From Poriferisodalis sp963663635 (GTDB lineage: Bacteria; Actinomycetota; Acidimicrobiia; Acidimicrobiales; Poriferisodalaceae), in NCBI GenBank assembly GCA_963663635.2, contig CAXXMY010000018.1, positions 46,708 through 110,707 of the forward strand: a DNA stretch of 64,000 nt, read 5' to 3'. The notes beneath the pieces were generated by a model that made no database searches, was not told the origin of the DNA, and worked only from the letters and a program-made list of their open reading frames with translations. Numbering within the stretch: position 1 is the first letter of the stretch; the number at the start of each line of letters is the position of its first letter. Both the position numbers and the translations under genes were made by a program. Below are positions 61,501 to 64,000 of the stretch, in pieces.

Positions 61501-63254
61501 ACGGCCCGGGAAAAACGCAGTTTCAGACAACCGCAGATACGGTGGCCACCGTCGTCACGAATAGCGCGCCGCGCTTCACCAACAGCGTCGAGGAACTCAC
61601 GGTCGACGAGAACATGACGGGTGATGACTTGACGAAGCTTGTGGCCGCCACCGATCCGCAATCAGACGTCTTGACCTACTCAGTCGATTCCGCCGATGCG
61701 GCGGAACTGACAGCCTTCAACAAGGATTTCAGCCTCAATACCTCAACCGGACAGATATCCGCCAGGTCAACCGCCACCATCGACTTTGAGAAAAGGGCTT
61801 CCTACGCAGTCACCTTGAGAGCAACTGACAGCCTCGACAACGAGGGCCAGTCCGACACGAGTATTGACGCGGAAGTACTTCTGACAATCGTGGTGCGCAA
61901 TCTCGACGAAGACGGTTCGCTCGTCATTCCCGATAGCCCGTCTGTCAACAGTCCGTACCGAGCATCGCTGACCGACCCCGACGGAGGTGTGACGTCAGTG
62001 ACGTGGACCTGGTGGCGCTCAAAGGTGGACCCCCCGGCGGTGGACCCCCCGCAAGACAGTGAGTGGGAGCTCGTCACGGCTTCCGGGACTCTCGGCCACA
62101 CATACACGCCAGTCGCCGACGATGCGGGATATTACTTGCGGGTACGCGTCACCCCCTACACCGACCTGCATGGAACCAAGTCGGTTCCGCTGGAAGCCAT
62201 TTCGTCCGAGAAGGTGACCGAAGACGTGACGATACGGCCCGTTGTCAGGCGTATCGTCACCGGCACAGGCGGCGGGGGCGGTGGCGATACAGAACCGAGC
62301 ACCGCTGTGGTCATCGTTGCGAATGGTTGGAGTCCTGCCGATATCGGTGTAGCGGCGGCGCTGTCGGCGCGGACTCCCGAGTCTGCTGTGATCTACACCG
62401 ATGGGAGCCGGCTGTCGACTGCGGCTCGCAGCCTGCTGCGTGACTATCTTCCCGCTGAAGTCGTGGTGGTCGGCGGCGACGCAGCAGTGAGCGCTGCAGC
62501 CCTTGCCGAGATCCGGCGTGTATCGGAGAGCGAATCGGTGCGGCGCGTGTCGGGTGCGACCCGCGTCGATACCGCGGTGGCTGTCGCTCGCCGAGCACTG
62601 GCGGGCTCCTCGAGCGGCAGGGTGGCAATCGTTGCAAATGGCTGGAGTCCGGCTGACATCGGCGTGGCCGCAGCGCTGTCGGCACGCACCCCCGGATCGG
62701 CGGTCCTGTACGTCACCTCGTCGAGTCTGCCCGATGCCACTGAATCGCTCCTGCGCGACCGGCGACCATCTCGAGTGTTCATCATCGGTGGCCCGTCTGC
62801 TGTGGGATCGGAAGTGGAGGCCGCGATTCGCGGCGTTGTGCCCGCTGCCGAAGTCGAGCGCATCAGCGGAGCGACACGCGCCAGCACAGCGGCAAACGTG
62901 GCACGGACAATCCTCGTTACCCGCACCGACGTGTCCGACGAAGGCACAACGCTCATCATCGCCAACGGCTGGAGCACACCCGATGTCGGTGTAGCGGCGG
63001 CGGTTTCGGCACGTACAAGCCGATCGGCCGTGCTCTATTCGACGGCGCAGACGCTGACTACTCCGACTGCCCAAATCATCACGGCATACCAGCCATACAG
63101 GGTAGTGCTCATCGGCGGCAACGCTGTCATCTCGGCCGATCTGGAGCGGGCAATACGAGAGCTCGCTCCCGGCTCCCGGATAATCCGCTATAGCGGTTCC
63201 AGTCGTACCCAGACGGCAGCCGCAGCGGCTCGTCGAGTCCTTGGCAATCCCTAA
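55552..63254 (+). pseudogene. Cadherin/FN3/CWB2 surface protein gene split by one frameshift
   Basis: The first frame (55552-58395, 947 codons) has a signal peptide (RFLRACTAVAVAGSVLLVPV), cadherin repeats (TIDFEDKPSYSITLNVTDDG, VTDIDEAGSV) and Ig-like modules. It stops inside a cadherin domain. The second frame (from about 58362, continuing to 63254) supplies the missing strand (DGRLPVTINVTNVDET), then more cadherin repeats, an FN3 domain (PDQPKTLSAAAGDAQVTLMW), further cadherins and three CWB2 repeats (VANGWSPADIGVAAALSART). One indel near 58362-58380 would restore about 2,566 residues. The overlap GTGA at 58392 could mimic translational coupling, but a domain cut in half argues for a frameshift. 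The intact protein would be a wall-anchored adhesin; as written the first product has no anchor. Confidence 0.82.
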
Positions 63255-63345
63255 GCCTGAATCCACCGATTCGGTGGGTGTGTGTGGGGTTCGCGGGTCG
63301 GTGGCGGGTTGGGGTCGCGCCGGGTTGTTGGGGGTGTGGTTTGGT
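63255..63345 (+). repeat. Dispersed intergenic repeat, inverted partner of 78-165
   Basis: It begins right after the stop at 63254 and matches the reverse complement of 78-165 along most of its length, including AGCCTGAATCCACCGATT and CGGGTTGTTGGGG. Its first part is a hairpin. Confidence 0.5.
63261..63279 (+). terminator. Hairpin after the cadherin/CWB2 gene
   Basis: CCACCGA (63263-63269) and TCGGTGG (63271-63277) pair around a single T, extendable by an A-T pair, 8 bp after the stop codon. No T-run follows, so it may be a non-canonical terminator or the core of the dispersed repeat. Confidence 0.45.
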
Positions 63346-63382
63346 GTGTTTGGGTGAATCGCCCTGGACGTTCCTATAGATG

Positions 63383-64000
63383 TCAAGTGCGGGTTGTGAG
63401 GGTGGCGAGGTCGGCTCGGAGGGTGCGGTAGAGCTCTCGGGCGACGAAGCGTTTGAGGCAGCGGATGGCTTCTTTTTTGGTCTTGCCTTGGGCCAGGCGG
63501 CGGTCCATGTAGCTGCGGGTTCGTTCGCAGTAGCGGAGCCGGACGATGACGATCATGTGCAGAGCGCGGTTGGCGTCGCGGTTGGGTGCGAAGTTGAGTC
63601 GGTGACGCTGTGTGCGCCCGCTCGACGCGGGGACCGGCGCGGCTGCGCACAGGTGGGCGAACGACGCTTCGGAGCCGAGCCGGTCGATGTTGTGGCCCGC
63701 GGCGACGAGCAGGGTCGCGGTGTGGTGGGTGCCGCACCCGAGGCGTGACAGGGTTGTGGGCGCCGCGGCGGCGACGAGCCGGTCGAGCCGGCGACCGAGC
63801 TCGTCGGCCTCGGCGCCGAGCTGGGCGACGCGGCGCCCGAGGCTGCGCAGTGCTGGGTTGGCGGCCTGGGCGGGATCGGCGAGACGGTCCGTGTCGGGCC
63901 GCAACCGAGCGCACACGGCGGCTGTGCCCTCCAGGGTCCGGCGGGTGTCGAGCTGGTCGCGCAACGCGGCGGGAGCGGTGACGAGCAGGTCGCCGAGCTG
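63383..64000 (-). CDS. IS110-family transposase, carboxyl part (runs off the window)
   Basis: The frame is open from the window edge (QLGDLLVTAPAALRDQLDTR) to TGA at 63383, so the amino-terminal DEDD domain lies outside. The Tnp_20 domain is present: LGCGTHHTATLLVAAGHNID, LCAAAPVPASSGRTQRHRLN with the family serine, and IRCLKRFVARELYRTL. A coiled-coil-like linker (AQLGAEADELGRRLDRLVAA) precedes it. It is clearly different from the IS110 protein at 21312. The element end is probably CCTATAGATGTCAA near 63373, overlapping the stop codon. Confidence 0.85.
   Translation of the reverse strand, partial: QLGDLLVTAPAALRDQLDTRRTLEGTAAVCARLRPDTDRLADPAQAANPALRSLGRRVAQLGAEADELGRRLDRLVAAAAPTTLSRLGCGTHHTATLLVAAGHNIDRLGSEASFAHLCAAAPVPASSGRTQRHRLNFAPNRDANRALHMIVIVRLRYCERTRSYMDRRLAQGKTKKEAIRCLKRFVARELYRTLRADLATLTTRT

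Noticed and set aside
58392..63254. Separate gene starting at the GTG at 58392
   Set aside because: It starts inside a cadherin domain, lacks a signal peptide although it is a surface protein, and has no ribosome-binding site.
1..64000. tRNA, rRNA, riboswitch, cas genes, phage structural genes
   Set aside because: I looked for characteristic motifs and saw none; a tRNA scan and an HMM search would be needed to exclude them.

Overview
This 64-kb window is an accessory surface-protein and mobile-element island from a high-GC bacterium. No tRNA, rRNA or housekeeping gene was seen. The repeated VANGWSPxDIGVAAALSART...VIVGG modules match the cell-wall-binding repeat 2 (CWB2) family. Together with high GC, leaderless-looking promoters and eukaryote-like adhesion domains (LRR, cadherin, FN3, Calx-beta, beta-propellers), they suggest an actinomycete. 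An Acidimicrobiia-like, possibly host-associated (for example sponge) lineage is my inference, not something the sequence proves.

Layout. 1-165: tail of an IS3-type element and a dispersed repeat. 481-2611: secreted LRR + CWB2 protein, frameshifted just after its signal peptide. 2687-17807 (minus): a roughly 5,000-residue secreted protein built from about nine 900-bp triads (cadherin-like sandwich, cadherin, FN3) and ending in a GH16-type glycosidase domain, broken by five frameshifts. 18132-23761: nested insertion sequences. An IS3 element is cut into three pieces by an IS30 element and by an IS110 element that carries a third IS (IS30-B copy 1) at its edge. 23796-24056: a four-repeat CRISPR array without cas genes. 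24567-25424: tyrosine recombinase. 25600-27369: IS1182-like element inside a small gene. 27495-28147: HepT-MntA toxin-antitoxin pair. 28214-28484: remnant of a zinc-ribbon gene.

28485-45354: two direct IS30-B copies flank a tandem array of 4.7-kb surface genes: the tail of one copy, two intact genes and one scrambled gene. Each unit has the same leaderless promoter, nearly invariant ends and a divergent centre that ends in a five-bladed WSDG-type propeller. 45355-47258: 5'-truncated cadherin/CWB2 gene. 47577-55220: intact 2,547-residue secreted protein with 35 WSDGxTMWVxD blades in seven groups of five. 55552-63254: cadherin/FN3/CWB2 gene split by one frameshift. 63383-64000: an IS110 transposase running off the end.

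How the parts relate. The surface genes share interchangeable modules and look like a cell-envelope adhesion or recognition repertoire. Repeats and IS copies provide the homology for duplication, conversion and deletion. The frequent indels in repetitive DNA may be real decay or may be assembly error, and this caveat applies to every pseudogene call. The most intriguing link is CRISPR spacer 2: read in reverse it encodes the end of a cadherin-like sandwich domain of the type these surface proteins carry.
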